A stretch of 64,000 bases of DNA from Homalodisca vitripennis (taxonomy: Eukaryota; Arthropoda; Insecta; Hemiptera; Cicadellidae). Made by a program: the position numbers and the translations under genes. Below, piece after piece: positions 10,461 to 23,690 of the stretch. Numbering within the stretch: the stretch's first letter is position 1; every line of letters starts with the position of its first letter. The stretch spans positions 40,779,001 through 40,843,000 of the forward strand of contig NC_060214.1 in assembly GCF_021130785.1 (NCBI RefSeq), in the 5' to 3' direction. Below the pieces are notes generated by a model. The model made no database searches. It was not told the DNA's origin and worked only from the letters and a program-made list of their open reading frames with translations.

Positions 10461-13400
10461 ATTTGTGAGTATGTCAGTTTTGATTTTCTAGAAACAGTAT
10501 GTATTTGAGTCTTCAAGTTTTAAACTTGATCACAATAACACTTACGTTTTTCTCGGATTTTGGGTCGGATTTGTACAAATAATGGTCAAACTGTGATTTT
10601 GAGGATTGTCATTGAGAAAAGTATATAATTTGAGAAGGATTACTTACTACCATAGCTATACAACTAGCTCTGTCATATTCTAAGAAAGTAGGCAGAGAGC
10701 TTTGTCAAAACGTTATGCTACTTAATTTGTTATTTTTTACTTATTAAAGTTTTACATAATACATGTTAATCATGTCGTAACCGTATTATTGCCTTGAAAA
10801 CTGTACAATCTTCAAAGAAGTTGAAACCTTACCTTGTAAGTATAAATATGTAAAACAGTTGCAAAATATTCTTCAGACAACAAAAATTACTTAAAACGTA
10901 TTTAGTGAAGATAAATGATTAGCTGACTCATGTAAATGGAACACCAGTACAGTTAATAACCTCATCAAGTTATGACAAATGTTAATTTTATTGTCATTTA
11001 TTATGTAAATTCTGTCCCAGAACCCTTTTCAAAAGTGTCATATACTTATTTGGTATTAAAATACAACTTACAAATTTTCTGTTCTACTTATTGTTGTGAT
11101 ACAAAAACCTCTTGATTTTCATCTTTATATATCACTTACCTCTTTTGTTAAAGTTATGCATTGTAAATATCACAAATTATCATCACTTATCAAAATAATT
11201 TTTACCTTTACATATGTTTTTAAAAACCTTTAGATTTTGATAACCTTTGAATTATATTTCATTCTCTCAGTGAATGTGTTTTAATGCAAAGAATACAGAA
11301 TGATTTTATAATTCAGGATGTTGTATTAGATTATAAAAAAATTCTAATATTACTGCCCAAAAAAAGTTGAGTTGTTAAAAAAAATAAAATGATAGTTATT
11401 TAAGTAAATTTTTAGGAATGTAGCACAAATGAAGGTTGTTGGTTTATTCGGGCAGATTCTTTTTAGTTTTTTGTGCAGTGATCGCCAAAGTAAAAAAAAA
11501 ATTTCAATGATATTTCTGGTACATTTGAAAGAATGTATGTTGTATGCAGTCACAGCCGTGAAATGTTATTGGACTATAAATAAGTGCTACTATACATGTT
11601 GTTGAAAATGTTGTTATATAATGGTTTGTCCTCTGAAATCTTTTAAAAAGGTAAAAATTTGGACATCCTTAAAATGCAAGGACTTTCAAAATAATTCAAG
11701 ATTTGTGAAAAGTGGGTTCAAATATAATGGCTACTACATAGGCAAATTTTAAAGTTTTCATTCATATTAGGGCTGATCTAAAAACTCATTCATGACAAAC
11801 TTTATTCTTAATCAATCAATCCTGCAGTAATAAAAATTTCAAAAGACTGTACAAATCTAGTACAGTCAATATTGATTACCAGGGTAAGTAAAGGGCATAA
11901 TTGGCCATGGATAACCCTAAACTATGGATAATACAAGAGTAAAAATGCATACAAATGTAGCTTACACCACTGCTGTCAGAATCACTAACGTAGGGTAAGC
12001 GATAGCTTGTTATTTTCTTTTAGAGCTGTCTAAGGGTGACATTATTTTATTATATTTTTAATATCCCAATAAATTACAAACAATTGAATATAACTGTTGT
12101 AGTACACAAAAGAGGTTTTGGTTTTTATTGAAAACTAAGCATTACAAATTGAATATAAATCATATTCCCACAAATAAAATTGTAAAAGAGTCCCTGTTAA
12201 ACAAACTTGATTGAAATATTTGATAGAATTTATACTATTGGCAGACAGATTTAGTACAATATCGTACTGTGCCATGGACATAACTGATACGGACCGATAA
12301 ATTGCTGAGTTCTTTTCTTTCCACTGGATCAAACATGGAGATAAATGAAGATAAAAATGCAATGTTACCAATTCATTGGTTGAATAAAATTGTGGAATTC
12401 TTTGGTAAATGCTTGTTAGTGCTGCGAACTACTGCTATGCCCAAATTTCCTTGCGTTCTAGTATCAGTTTATTTGCTGTTGTGTAGACAATTATTATAAT
12501 TGTGCTATTTGAGGATTTATTAAGTTTAAAAAAGAAGGAGATTGCTGTCCTGTTGATGCTAGAATCTTATTAATATTATCTACTTGGTCACACATAGAGT
12601 TTGAAAACGTCTGCATCTTTTCTGATTGATGTCTTACAAAGATTTTTCTGGTGTTCGTTTGTTGATATTTATGTGAAAAGGAATTTAATTAAACTGAAAG
12701 TTTATATTATTAACTCCTATTTGGCAGTTGGTATTTAGTAACTACACCTGGCTCTTAGTTTTCACCGCTCACCTAAAGTCGTGGTTATAGGGTCATCTCA
12801 GTTGAAGCGGGAGGATCAGAAAGGCATAATTTATTGCTACAGTAATGGTCTCACACCTTTCAACTTCTAATCATTACCTCACTTCCTGCGTTCCATGTTC
12901 ACTTTTTGTTCGTTTACAATTCTTGGTCATTTTAATCTGTTAGCAACACCAGTCAACTAGCAACAAGTTTGATGAGCCCTGAACAATCGTACCTCAAAAA
13001 GTGTGATATTTCCAATCTCTCTATCAGAAGTTAGAGATTAGAACTTATATTTGGATCAAAATCAACAAAAAAAGTTGAAATAGAAATGTTCTGAACAACT
13101 GTTTTCTCATTCTGTTTGCATATATGAGTGCACTTAAAAATTTGCTTTCTAATTTTGGTTTTATTTTGACACTTCAATATTTGGACATTTTCTCACTATT
13201 CATTTAAAAAAATTTAAAGTGATTCAACCAGTAATTTGTTTGTGACAAGTACCAACACTTGCAGTTAATGTAGATCACTACTTATTGCCAATAATTTTTA
13301 AACTTTTTGCAATAATAACAACATTTTGTACTTTCTGGGACAGTTTCTGCAGCTTTCATTGTACAGTCAGGCTGCTTTGGTGTACACCACTGGAATGCAT

Positions 13401-15968
13401 CATAATATTAGCTAATTAGCGAAAAATAGTTTTTAAAATTATTCTATATAGTGTTTAACACATTATATAGGATCAGACAGGTTCTTCTTAAAACTGTGTT
13501 GTCTGTACGATAAATACTAAGAGAAAAATCTCAGCCACTTAAAACAAAGTACGAAGGTTCTTCTTGGTCTAGGGAAGAGCTCCATTGATTTTTGTGTCAG
13601 AGGGTCAAAGACCACCATAGTTGTCCGATCACTAAACAAATGACATGAAGACTTGATGGACATAGTACTTCTAAATATATTAGTACCTATAAAAACTTCT
13701 GTTAAGTTGGTTTATTTTAAGTAAACTGATTTTTTGTTCGTAATAGATACGAGTATTCTGTAAATTAGAATGGAAATATTTAGACTGAAAAAATACTATG
13801 CTATAAAGCCAGTTTTATTTATTATTTAGTTTCCACCAAAGAATGTATCAGATTTTGGGTGTTAGCGATTTTGTGAAGAAAGGTTTATTTACAAATGAGT
13901 CAGTCATTTTCTCTCTATTTGCAATTCAGTGCTAAAATTTGAATAAAAACAATTCCTTTAGTTGTAAATGAATGTATTGAAAATCTTTAAAAAAGTTATT
14001 AAAATTAAAGTTAATTAAATTTATTAGCCAAATAATTGTTTTGCATATAAGTTTCTGTATTTATCGAGTACTGTAATATTAAGCATCATAATGCCTTGCG
14101 AACGTAAATTTGATACTCACCCCTATTTTTACACCACTTTTCCAATGAATCCATGTAACGTTTATATTTTAGTACCATTGTAATGCTACTGTGAAGATTA
14201 TTGGTAGAAATACCCCATGCTTTATATTTACGACTAACATATTTTGTAGTGATTCGTCTTCTACTGACAGTGTAATTACGTGGGTTAAGCTTATCTACAG
14301 TTTTATTTAATGTGTAGTTAGTTAGATATATGTTGTACATAGATGTCATTAGTTGTTACTTAAGTTTTCACTAATACTAGTTGTATTTCTGTTTAATTTT
14401 CTCTACAAAAACTGTTTAATTGTGGTTTAATTTTAGTAAGTAAAGTGTATTATTAAATAGACAAAATGTTTAAATAGTTCATCTTTTTTATAGTCGTTTG
14501 AAGTAAACGTTATACTATAAAATTTAACACAGTTCAAGTTAATTTGTTTTAATTGCACAAATGGGAGTGTATAAACTACATATTTTTAATATAAACAAAT
14601 TACGTTGAATTTCGGTTTAGTAAATGATATACATCTCTATTTTTGAGTAATTAATCAAGTAACTTTAATCTAAAAAGAAATAGTTGAAAATTTTGTATAA
14701 ATAAACCATTACTTCCTACGGTTTGTGTATTTATTATAAATTTGGCTACTTAACAGTGAAACTGTATCACTAACAGTTTGCAATCTGATAGTTTGGATTC
14801 TGTGCAGAAAAGTAAGACAATCACATTGCAATAAATTTATCCTATAAGTAATCCAAGTGAATAAAGTATCCTAATGTTTCATAGGAAATGTTGATGATTT
14901 TTCTAAATTCCTTCAATAATAAAGTTCAGTAGATCAGCACTGTATTTAAATTTATAATTTTAACTTTTTCTTTAGTGTTTGTCCACAACATGTGCTGTAC
15001 ATTGGTCAAATCTCTTAAAACAACTTAATAACTTTGATTGGATTTAGTTAGACTGCTAAACAGTTATTCTAAGATTAGAGTTAAATAGTTTTAAATGCTA
15101 CCTTTATTTGAAAGGAACAAACAACTTGTATTACTCAATAATAAAATTATTATTTAATAATAAGCAATAAGTTTACTTTTGATTGCGCTGTGCAAGTTTA
15201 TTTCTTGATATTTAATTGAATCAGCAAATTCTTGGAAGTACAATACATTAAAATATTAAACTGAATAAATTTAAAAACATGAATGCTTAATGGTTTTATT
15301 AATGATTCTATAGTATACTTGATTAACATTTGAACAGACAGCCCTTTTTAGTAATACTATGTTTATGTGAATGTTTTTCCCTGTTATTTAAAAGTGTTCA
15401 TTACTTTATTATATAAGATAAAATATATAAGATTCTGTAGTTTATACATTCTATGTTTCACTCATGAAAATTTCTAATGTTTAGTGTAAAAAACATATTT
15501 AATTTAAATAAATTCTATCTTAAACCGTTATGTTTTACTGCCATTAACCTCACTATTGTATTTCTTACTTAATTTACTTAGTCATTTTAATCCATGTGCC
15601 ATAACAAAGTTAAGGTGCACACAACCTTGTTCTGTGTTTATTTACCTCAATTTAGTCATTTACAAACCAATTAATGACTTGTACATAAGACAACGTTGTC
15701 GTTGGTTTTTTTTTTCTTGTAAAGTATATTTTTTAAACAAGAAGAATTGTTTTGTAAAAATCTTTTAAATTGTACAAATTTGTTAAATATAGTCTTGTTT
15801 GTAAATATCTGTGTTTCATTATCAAACAAACACCCCCCGCTCCCCACCATTGGGAGAAAAGATGTGCATAATAATTATATAGATAGTCGTATAAACGTTT
15901 CAGGAGTTTAAAAGTTCCTTCCCGTCCACCTTAACATTAAATGTAGAACTCTAATGAATTTTAATAGC
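10461..15968. other. AT-rich intergenic DNA, no feature recognised
   Basis: Open frames here (for example 11350-11553 and 14086-14349 minus, 12302-12499 plus) are short, AT-driven and lack recognisable domains. Near 15828-15850 there is a small C-rich patch. I see no convincing gene, RNA or bounded transposon. Confidence 0.6.
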
Positions 15969-17471
15969 TTAACACATTCACTGCGGCCGGCCCCATATAG
16001 GGACGGCGGACCTGCGCGCGTTAGTACGGACGTCCCCAGAAGGGGCCACCTTGCTGCTCTACACACAAAGCCTCAGTGTAATTCAGCCTTTCGTTGTAGA
16101 CTATTGAATCTTTGCTTCATTTTAGTTTATGTCCAACGCTTTATGGTGATCGGTTTCGTTCGCTTTTACCCGTTATGGTTCTTTTTCAATAGGAGCCCGT
16201 TGTAATCTTTGAGTGTGGAGTGTGTTGTTTCTGTGTATATCAACTGTGTAATTCTTTCTCTACATTATTTGTGTTTTTTTTTATAAAAATGGATCCTACA
16301 GTGCCAGGTACCTCTGGTAAGACTAACTTTCACACCAGCAATGAACAAAACTACGACAGAGATGGTTCTGTGGATATCATACAAAGAGTTGTTGACGACT
16401 CTTCCTCAGACAATTCACCTGCTTGTTCTGAAAGTGACGACGAGGCTACTGTTATTGAGGTTCCTACTTGGAGTATTACAACAACAGGTATGAGGCCTAT
16501 TGAATTCTTCAGAACCGAATCTTTGTTAGTATCAGTCCCGGGGGTTGGTTCCCCAATAGATTTTTTCACACTCCTACTTGACAATGTTTTCCTAGAAAAT
16601 ATTTGCAAATTTAAAAATTCTTATGCATTCAATTGTGTATACAGTAAACCACCTTGATACTGAAATCAAGAATAAATGCGTGGAAAGACATCACTGTACC
16701 CGAGCTGAAGACATTTTTAGGCGTTTTATTGCACACAGGCAAAATACAAATGAATCGAATCCAAGACTATTGGAAAACAGATTATTTATTCAATTTCAAT
16801 TGTTTTAGTAATTTTATGTCGAGGAACAGGTTTTCTTGTCCATTATGCGTTGTTTGCATTTTTGCAAAACAAATGACAATGCTCTTGACCCCGGCACTGC
16901 AAACTCCATAGAAAAAATTCAGTTCGTTGTAGTTACTTCAATGAGAAATGTTTACTACCCTCAAAAAGAGTTATCTCTCGATGAAGCTATGGCACTGTGG
17001 AGAGGAAGATTACACTTCTGTCAGTACATCAAGGGCAAAAGGCACAAGTTTGGTGTCAAAATTGTACACTTTGACAGAGCATCAGGGATTTATTCTTAGA
17101 TTCCTCATGTACACGGGCAAATCAGATACTACCATAGGTGGTGTAGGGCATACGGAGAAGGTTGTCCTACACCTTTTGAAGGATTATTTGGGGCAAGGCT
17201 ATTCAGTGTATATGGACTTTCAATGAAACAAGTAAGTGATAGCAGCAGAGCGCTCGTAACAACTTTTGACAGTACGGGACCAGCACAATATGCGGCCGGC
17301 CCCAGTAGGGGCTGAAAATTGTGATGTCACAGTTCCAGGAAACTTGGCCGGAAACGTCATTTAGACCTTCAATCCTGCCTTTCTACCTTACAACAAAAGT
17401 TTTTTCTTCAAAAAAATTTTTCAAGCATCCAGTAACCCTAATTGTGCTTTTTGCCGCAGCCAATGTGTTAA
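15969..17471 (+). mobile_element. piggyBac element, internally deleted, complete ends
   Basis: TTAA at 15969-15972 and 17468-17471 bounds inverted ends: left TTAACACATTCACTGCGGC and, reverse-complemented from the right, TTAACACATTGGCTGCGGC (17 of 19 match). Subterminal GCGGCCGGCCCC occurs in the same direction near both ends (about 15983 and 17291), each beside a small CCCC...GGGG hairpin. The interior encodes a broken piggyBac-type transposase. At about 1.5 kb it is shorter than an autonomous piggyBac (about 2.5 kb), so the 3' coding part has been lost. Confidence 0.9.
16289..17230 (+). pseudogene. piggyBac transposase pseudogene (DDE_Tnp_1_7)
   Basis: The ATG at 16289 starts MDPTVPGTSGK with an acidic serine-rich N-terminus (SSSDNSPACSESDDEATVIE). 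After a frame change near 16620-16660 comes RINAWKDITVPELKTFLGVL followed by LHTGKIQM. A second shift near 16810-16840 leads to MRCLHFCK. The catalytic segment KELSLDEAMALWRGRLHF follows, holding the first Asp of the DDD triad. A third shift near 17060 precedes GYSVYMDF, where the second Asp lies, and a stop then truncates it. The third Asp and the Cys-rich C-terminus are absent. At least three frameshifts make it non-functional. Confidence 0.9.
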
Positions 17472-18740
17472 CATAAAAGGATTACATGTATTTATAAAGT
17501 ACGATATATTAATTAAAACACATGACACTTTTATATGTTTGTTGTTGATTATTTCAATTCTTTAGTTAATGTTCTGTCAGTTAGTAAATTTGAAAAAATT
17601 AAAATTTGTAAACGGAATTCTAACAATCATGAAACACTGTTTATTGTTTCCATGGTTAAGTAAATTAAAATTTTATTCAAAGTTCAAAATTGCATGCTAC
17701 AATGTTAAGCTCTGATTTGATGATATACATAACCCCAGCTGTGCCCCAATTATTTTAAATTGCCTTCCACAAGAATGATGATCAGTTACAGAGATGATAT
17801 AGAACGTCGAACAGATATCCACATTTTAGGGCCAAGAAGAATTTGCCACCTCTGGTTCATGATAGCCAGAGGTGATGGAGTGGTACCTTGCTAGAGAGTG
17901 CAGTAGAAGGATGGAGGATAATGAATCTTTCTCTAGCATAACACTCTGCTGGTTCCAGACTCCATGGATAACAGCAGTGAAGAAATTTGTAGTGAGAAAA
18001 TCTTTCTCCAGTGCAACACTCTGCTGGTTCCGGACTCCATGGATAACAGTAGTAAAGAAATTTGTTGTAAGAAAATCAACCTCACTTACGCAGTGCTGTA
18101 AAAAAAACCATGGACTTTGCCAGTATTTTTTAAATATTATGTAAAGCTGGATCTTTTAAAATTCTAAGTCAACGAGTAAGTAAGTAACAAGACTGAGGGG
18201 TGGCGGAGGGCTGATGTTCATGTAACAATGTTTCATTTATGTTGTAATTACGATTTTTAAAAGAAATTCTTGTACTTTTTTAATGGGTAACTTTTAGAAA
18301 TAAAACAGTCATATTGAGTAAATAAAGGAATATGAAGGCTCACAGAGGAATGTTTTGGGAATTTAAGAGCAACAATCTTGTCTATATCAAATAGGAAGCG
18401 TAGTCCTCTATTTCAACAAAATAAAGTTGAATATAAATAGGATTTTTCATTATTTCTGGGCACTTTGTCAACCACAGCAAGGTTTGAAAGGATAATACAC
18501 AAGAACACCTGAGTACTCTTATGCAAAGGTAGGAGAACAAAGGCATATTAAATGCAATAAAACGTTGTGAAAATTAGTATTTCTGGCACCATTTCTCAAC
18601 CATCTAAGATAAAGCGAAACTTTAAATACAAAAATTTTAGTTTTTAAGTAATTGATAGGTTTTACAAGTATAAAATATCCTAAATTTGAACTATTTATAA
18701 AAATTGGAAATATGCTGAAAAGTGACAACAGTAAGGTTTT
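17472..18740. other. Intergenic DNA; nothing besides a small tandem repeat
   Basis: The stretch is AT-rich. The only structure is the two-unit 75-bp tandem repeat at 17926-18075. The minus-strand frame at 18519-18728 shows no domain. Confidence 0.55.
17926..18075 (+). repeat. Two tandem 75-bp units in an open frame
   Basis: Units 17926-18000 and 18001-18075 are each exactly 75 bases and highly similar. Because 75 is divisible by three, the open frame at 17872-18144 carries a 25-residue peptide repeat (TLCWFQTPWITAVKKFVVRK, then TLCWFRTPWITVVKKFVVRK). No known domain is recognised. It may be a fragment of an unknown element or an accidental frame. Confidence 0.7.
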
Positions 18741-19015
18741 TTAAAAGAGTACTTTTTTGGTAACCTTCTTTTTAGGGGCGGCCTTTTGCTTTTCATTAAG
18801 CCTAAAGGGTACCTTAGGACCAATCTGCTGATCCTCAGACCCGGATGCAGTCTCTACCTTCTCATTTTTAGCGTGAACCCATTTCGAGATAGCCCCAAAG
18901 GATTCACATCTAGAAATACCATAGAACGGCTGAGGCCCTGTTATGCTGGAGCTGAGCCCAAGTTTGCCAGGGCATCAGCTCTTTCAATTCCAGAGACCTT
19001 TATAATTTGACATGT
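18741..19015 (-). pseudogene. LINE RNase H domain fragment
   Basis: On the minus strand from about 19015 the frame reads VSGIERADALANLGSAPA and then a stop. In another frame it continues GPQPFYGISRCESFGAISKW, VHAKNEKVE, a charged tail, and a stop at 18743-18741. ERADALA plus a following GPxPFxGI(S) is typical of RNase H domains ending R1/I-group LINE polyproteins. One frameshift separates the pieces. The plus-strand frame at 18786-19010 is a shadow. Confidence 0.65.
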
Positions 19016-19464
19016 ATTTTATGTAGATTTATATGACAAATAAATATGACAGCTGATCAATCATTAACAGTGATAATGTGGTGAAGCCAACTCATTCTAA
19101 TTACATGAAATGAAGTCATACATTTCTCGATAGTACAAAGCCCTAATGTTGCAATAGACTAAGATAAAACAGTAAGAGAGTGTCATTGGTAAAGTTTGGG
19201 TGTGGTATTGATCAAAATCTAAAATTGAAGGAACATTGGTCATACTTGGGTGGCAAATTAATCATCTGTTTTGCTATCAAAGTAATTTCAGCGTCAGCTA
19301 TCTACTTATAATTATAATATAAGAGTCTACTAAGACTTTGCATATTTTGCAGTTGATAAATGGGGTGGGTTTATGGAAAATTCTGTTGAATCAAAATCAG
19401 ATTAACTAAAGGAGGTCTATGTAAGGCCAACATTCCCCAAGTAACTTCTGGCTGGCTTATACCT

Positions 19465-19830
19465 TCAAATTAAACCACTGGGTGTAGCAAAAACCGATAT
19501 GCCACTTATATATTATGGGCAACCTTATGGATGTCCAGGTACTGTCATTAGGCGCAAATGTTGAAATATTGGAGGTAAGAGGGTGGATTACAGGCATAGT
19601 CTACTGTGGAGGTTGACTGCTGGATTAGGTGGAGCCCTTTAGTGTTAATGGCTGTTGCTAGCCTAAACATGATGTCGTACCTCCCTCCAACCTTTCTTTT
19701 AACTAGAAGAGGCTGGAACAAGGCTAGTCTCCCATTCTTCCAACGTAACATCACTGACATATAGAGAATGCTATCTCCTCTCATGGGAATTTCGACAGGA
19801 GGCGACCTCTTCCACCGACCTTACTCATCC
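19465..19830. repeat. Dispersed repeat, copy 1 of 2
   Basis: This matches 41125-41470 in the same orientation. Shared landmarks in order: 'cactgggt', 'ccttatgga', 'gatgactg' (here 'ggttgactg'), 'tagtgttaa', 'cttcttccag' (here 'attcttccaa') and 'gagaat'. The minus-strand frame 19548-19784 inside it is not conserved in copy 2. Family not identified. Confidence 0.65.
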
Positions 19831-20274
19831 TGAAAATTCGATCACTTCTTAAGTATCCTTAAGTGTCTTGTTCTATGTGAATAAGAAAAACAAGACCAAT
19901 ATCTAACCTAATCCAAAGATTCATATAAATAAATTTTTTTAATTGGATTTTAATTTTTGGTTGTTTACTTTTCCTAGAGGAAATGTTAGTAAGTTTCCCA
20001 ATAACTGTAGCAGTCATTCTCGTTACATCATAGCGGTTATCATAAGAAAGGAGCTTATTACTTTGTTATAAAACTTAATTCAATGCCAATCCAATATATC
20101 TGAAGTATATAGAGAACATACTATCTTCTTTTAGGCACCATATCGTAAGAAATGCATTCATTCTGCTTCGTGGGCGAATTACAAAATTATGGACAACCAG
20201 TTCAATCATCATAATTGGTTTGTTGATTTTTAAGTTAATGGTTATCCTACATTCTATCAGATGTGATGTATACT
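19831..20274. other. AT-rich intergenic DNA, nothing recognised
   Basis: No coding or repeat structure that I can support. Confidence 0.6.
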
Positions 20275-20441
20275 CAGTGGCATAACTAGAACTTAGTTTG
20301 GAGGGGGGATGGATAAATCTGATTGAAGAGCATATGATACTGGAAGGTTATGGAATAAATCAAAATTTAAACAAATTAGTTTGGTTTTTTGGCAAGAGCA
20401 CTATTCCCTTGATCGCCCCCACCCTATTAGTCAAGCCGTTG
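20275..20441 (+). mobile_element. Small TIR element, copy 1
   Basis: It starts CAGTGGCATAACTAG and ends with a degraded inverted version (TTAGTCAAGCCGTTG). The body shares 'cttagtttgg', a G run, and 'aatctgattgaagagcat' with copies at 21284 and 22054. The superfamily is unknown; no transposase is present. Confidence 0.65.
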
Positions 20442-21283
20442 CAGTTCCTGACACTTCACATCTTTATTTCATATTTTTGCATGTAAACTTTAACTCATGT
20501 GAAATTAATATAAATGCTGAGGATAAAAAATGGTCACTTAATGATTATGTAAAAAAGTAAGTAAATTTCCCTCGATTTCAGAGAAAATTATATAATTTTG
20601 AAATCCACAAAAATGAATTCAAATAATAAAAGAAATCCCTAAAGGAACTTTGAAAATTTTCTCAATCATAGTTGAGGTGAGAGATACATTTGGAACATAC
20701 GGTATAGTATAAAATCAAATTTTATAAATTATAGCAGTGTTTCCATTGGTCTGATAAATTTTGTATCTACGCCAAATAAGGCAACTAAAGAATTACCTTA
20801 AGCAGATTATTGGTTTACAAATAGTTGAAATGGTTTTATGGCAAAAGTTACGTTTACCTATATCATAATATATATTATAAATTATATATATATAATTTAT
20901 ATTATTTATACAGATATATTGTCAGTGATTATAGGTTGTTACAAAATCTGTCTTTAGTTATTCATAGTGAGTTTAAAATTTTTCCCATAAGAAAATTGCT
21001 TAAGAACGTTATTTCTATGATTAAGACTTAACTAGACATTCCTTTTTTCTACCAAAATAACCTTTTCAACATGGAGCATAGGCTGAATTAGAGTACAATT
21101 TATTATCATTTAGTTTTATGGATTATTTGCCTGTAAGAATTAGCTAAAATACATTTTCTCAAGATCTCGTCAAGTACTGAGGACTGATAGTCTTCAACAA
21201 TTTGCAGTAAAAACAAAAAACAGAATGTAAAATTTCTTTTGGTGGTTAATTTTTATCACAATATATTGCTAAATGTTACACAT

Positions 21284-21514
21284 CAGTGGCATAACCAGGA
21301 CTTGGCTTTGGGAGTGGACAAATCTGATTGAAACTACACCACAGGTAAGGGTATGGAATAAAACTGATTAAATCTAAATTTAAATAAATGAGATAGGCCT
21401 AATTCAAAATCAATTATTTAACTGGTATACTAATGTTATATGTGTATTTTTTTCAAATTAAAAATTTTTTTTTTGGGGGGGGGGTTAAGCCATATCCCCT
21501 TAGTTAAGCCACTG
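21284..21514 (+). mobile_element. Small TIR element, copy 2
   Basis: The start CAGTGGCATAACCAG and the end TTAGTTAAGCCACTG form clear terminal inverted repeats. The left body reads 'gacttggctttggg' and 'aatctgattgaa'; the right body has a T run followed by a G run (about 21466-21484). No target duplication is obvious. Confidence 0.75.
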
Positions 21515-22053
21515 TTACCTATTTATGTCACTCTATTTATGGTATACAATGTTAAAATATTTTAATAACTACATTTTTATTGATAGTTTTGGGAGAAGAT
21601 TATTTAAAAATTAAGATTTATGTCAATCTTTCTTTTAGTTTTTGTTGTTGTCTTTAAACGATTTGTTGTTGTTAGAGAATTTATTTAAATAATTATGTGC
21701 AATTACCTACAAAACATACTTATTAAAAAGATGCTCATGAGAAATTAGGTTGTAACTTCGACATTAGACAAGTCAAATTCTTTACTGGCACATTACATTT
21801 GAAATAGGCTAGTTGAAATTTAGTATTATCAAACAGGTATCTTATGTAATATGTAGCCTACATGATACAACTTATGCTAAAGCAATATTTTCAAGATCCC
21901 TAATTATAAAAACATGTTTACATGCTATTTTCAAGGTTGAACATACTTCTTATGAGTCACAGCTGGTCTACAGATTGCTCTTAAAGTTGTTACCCTTCTC
22001 CCAATTTCGTCATATGTAACGCCCAGATGAACTATGCAGATTGTTAAGTATTT

Positions 22054-22296
22054 CAGGGGTGCAATTAGGACTTGGCTTTTGGGGGGATGAAACTGATTGA
22101 AGAGTACATGACACTGTGGGATATAGATAAATATATAAATAAATGTAAATAAGATAGTAACTCAAAGTAAAATATTTAACTGCTGTATTTCAAACAAGTT
22201 GACTTGATGTTATATGTATAGTTTTTAAATTATTAGGGCTATTTGGTGAGGGGCTTCTATCCCCCTGATAAACCTCGCTCATTAGTTACATCACTG
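22054..22296 (+). mobile_element. Small TIR element, copy 3
   Basis: It begins CAGGGGTGCAATTAGGACTT and ends TTAGTTACATCACTG. The internal 'ggcttttggggggatgaaac' and 'tgattgaagagtacatgaca' match copy 1, and the right half matches copy 2. Same orientation as the other two. Confidence 0.7.
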
Positions 22297-23690
22297 AAGT
22301 TTTTACACCTTTATATTGAAACAATACAAATTATTACTAACACTAAAACATTATGATTGTCTTCCTTCATAAATCTCAAGATAAAGCTCTAATTCAATTA
22401 CTTAGTTTTTGGCTGAATCTTACATTTTTTCTAGACCGTAATAGATATAATTATAACACTTTTCAAATTGTTACACCATATAAACTAATGTGATAAGCTA
22501 TTTAACTTTCTTAATTTTGTTTTAATAATTATTTGTTTTAAATTATATTTAAATTAGATGTAATTTTATTTGATGTGTAAATTCCACAATTAAGTGTATT
22601 TGTAATATTACAATTTAATTGTGTAGTGTCAAATTTAAAGAAGGCAAAATGAGCAAGTCGCAAAATTGAAAATAGACATTAATAACCACTGTGTTCTACG
22701 TCAATTAAAACAAGTATAGGCTCTCTCTAGCCTTTTCTAGTGGGTTTACATTATAAATTTTAGATTTCTGCTTATATGTAGACACTTTTTATTATTTTTG
22801 AACTTACTCCCAGTGAAAGAGAAAAGGTTATGTTATGATTCATACTTTTTAACTTTTACGCATTTTAAATCAGAGAAAAGACAAGTTGTTTTCTTATTCT
22901 TCTATATAGTGTATAAACTGAGAGCCAAATTGCACAATATAAGCACACAATCTGGGTTTTATTGAAAATGATGGAGGAATTTTTTCTAAGAAAGAAATTG
23001 ATCATCAGATAATTTTAGTGGGATTGACATGGAAGAGTATCAACAGGGTTAAAAAATAAAACGATAATTTTTCAGACACGTAAATATCAGTTATATTATT
23101 CTCAGATAACTAGATAAAAAGAATGAAAGTCACCTTTTTAAGGGTGTTTTGCTATGGTTAGCTGATACAGATTTAACATGTATTTATGCATTTAATGTGT
23201 ACCTACGAAAAACAGAGATCAAATAAAAAAAAGTTGTATTGTTAACTCTTTTGGTACCCTCTCAATTACGACCTCCACTAAAACTAGTGCAGCTGATGTC
23301 ACTATCAGTTTCAAGAAACACTAGGTTGTGTTCATTGTAGAATTCAAAATGACTTTCGGCTCCTAGACTAAAAGAATCAAATTTAAATTTCAGTATTTTT
23401 GTAGATAGTACATATAATACTATTGTTAATTTGTTTTATCAATTAAAAAATAATGGGCCATCCTTTTTACAATAGGGATATCACTTTTTGTACCATTGCA
23501 CACATGAAAATGGCCGATAGGGACAAAAAATTCAACAGGAGTTTTTAAGAAACCATCTATCTGACTAAGATGTACTTCACATCAGAGCACTGTGATTCAT
23601 GGCCTCTCTCTTCTGAAAAGACCAGTTGCCTTCTCAATAGGCAGATCAGTTTTCTGATCAGGTGCATTGTTTGTTACTCAATGTCTTTCT
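22297..23690. other. AT-rich intergenic DNA, nothing recognised
   Basis: No coding, RNA or repeat feature that I can support. GC content rises toward the island at the right end. Confidence 0.55.
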
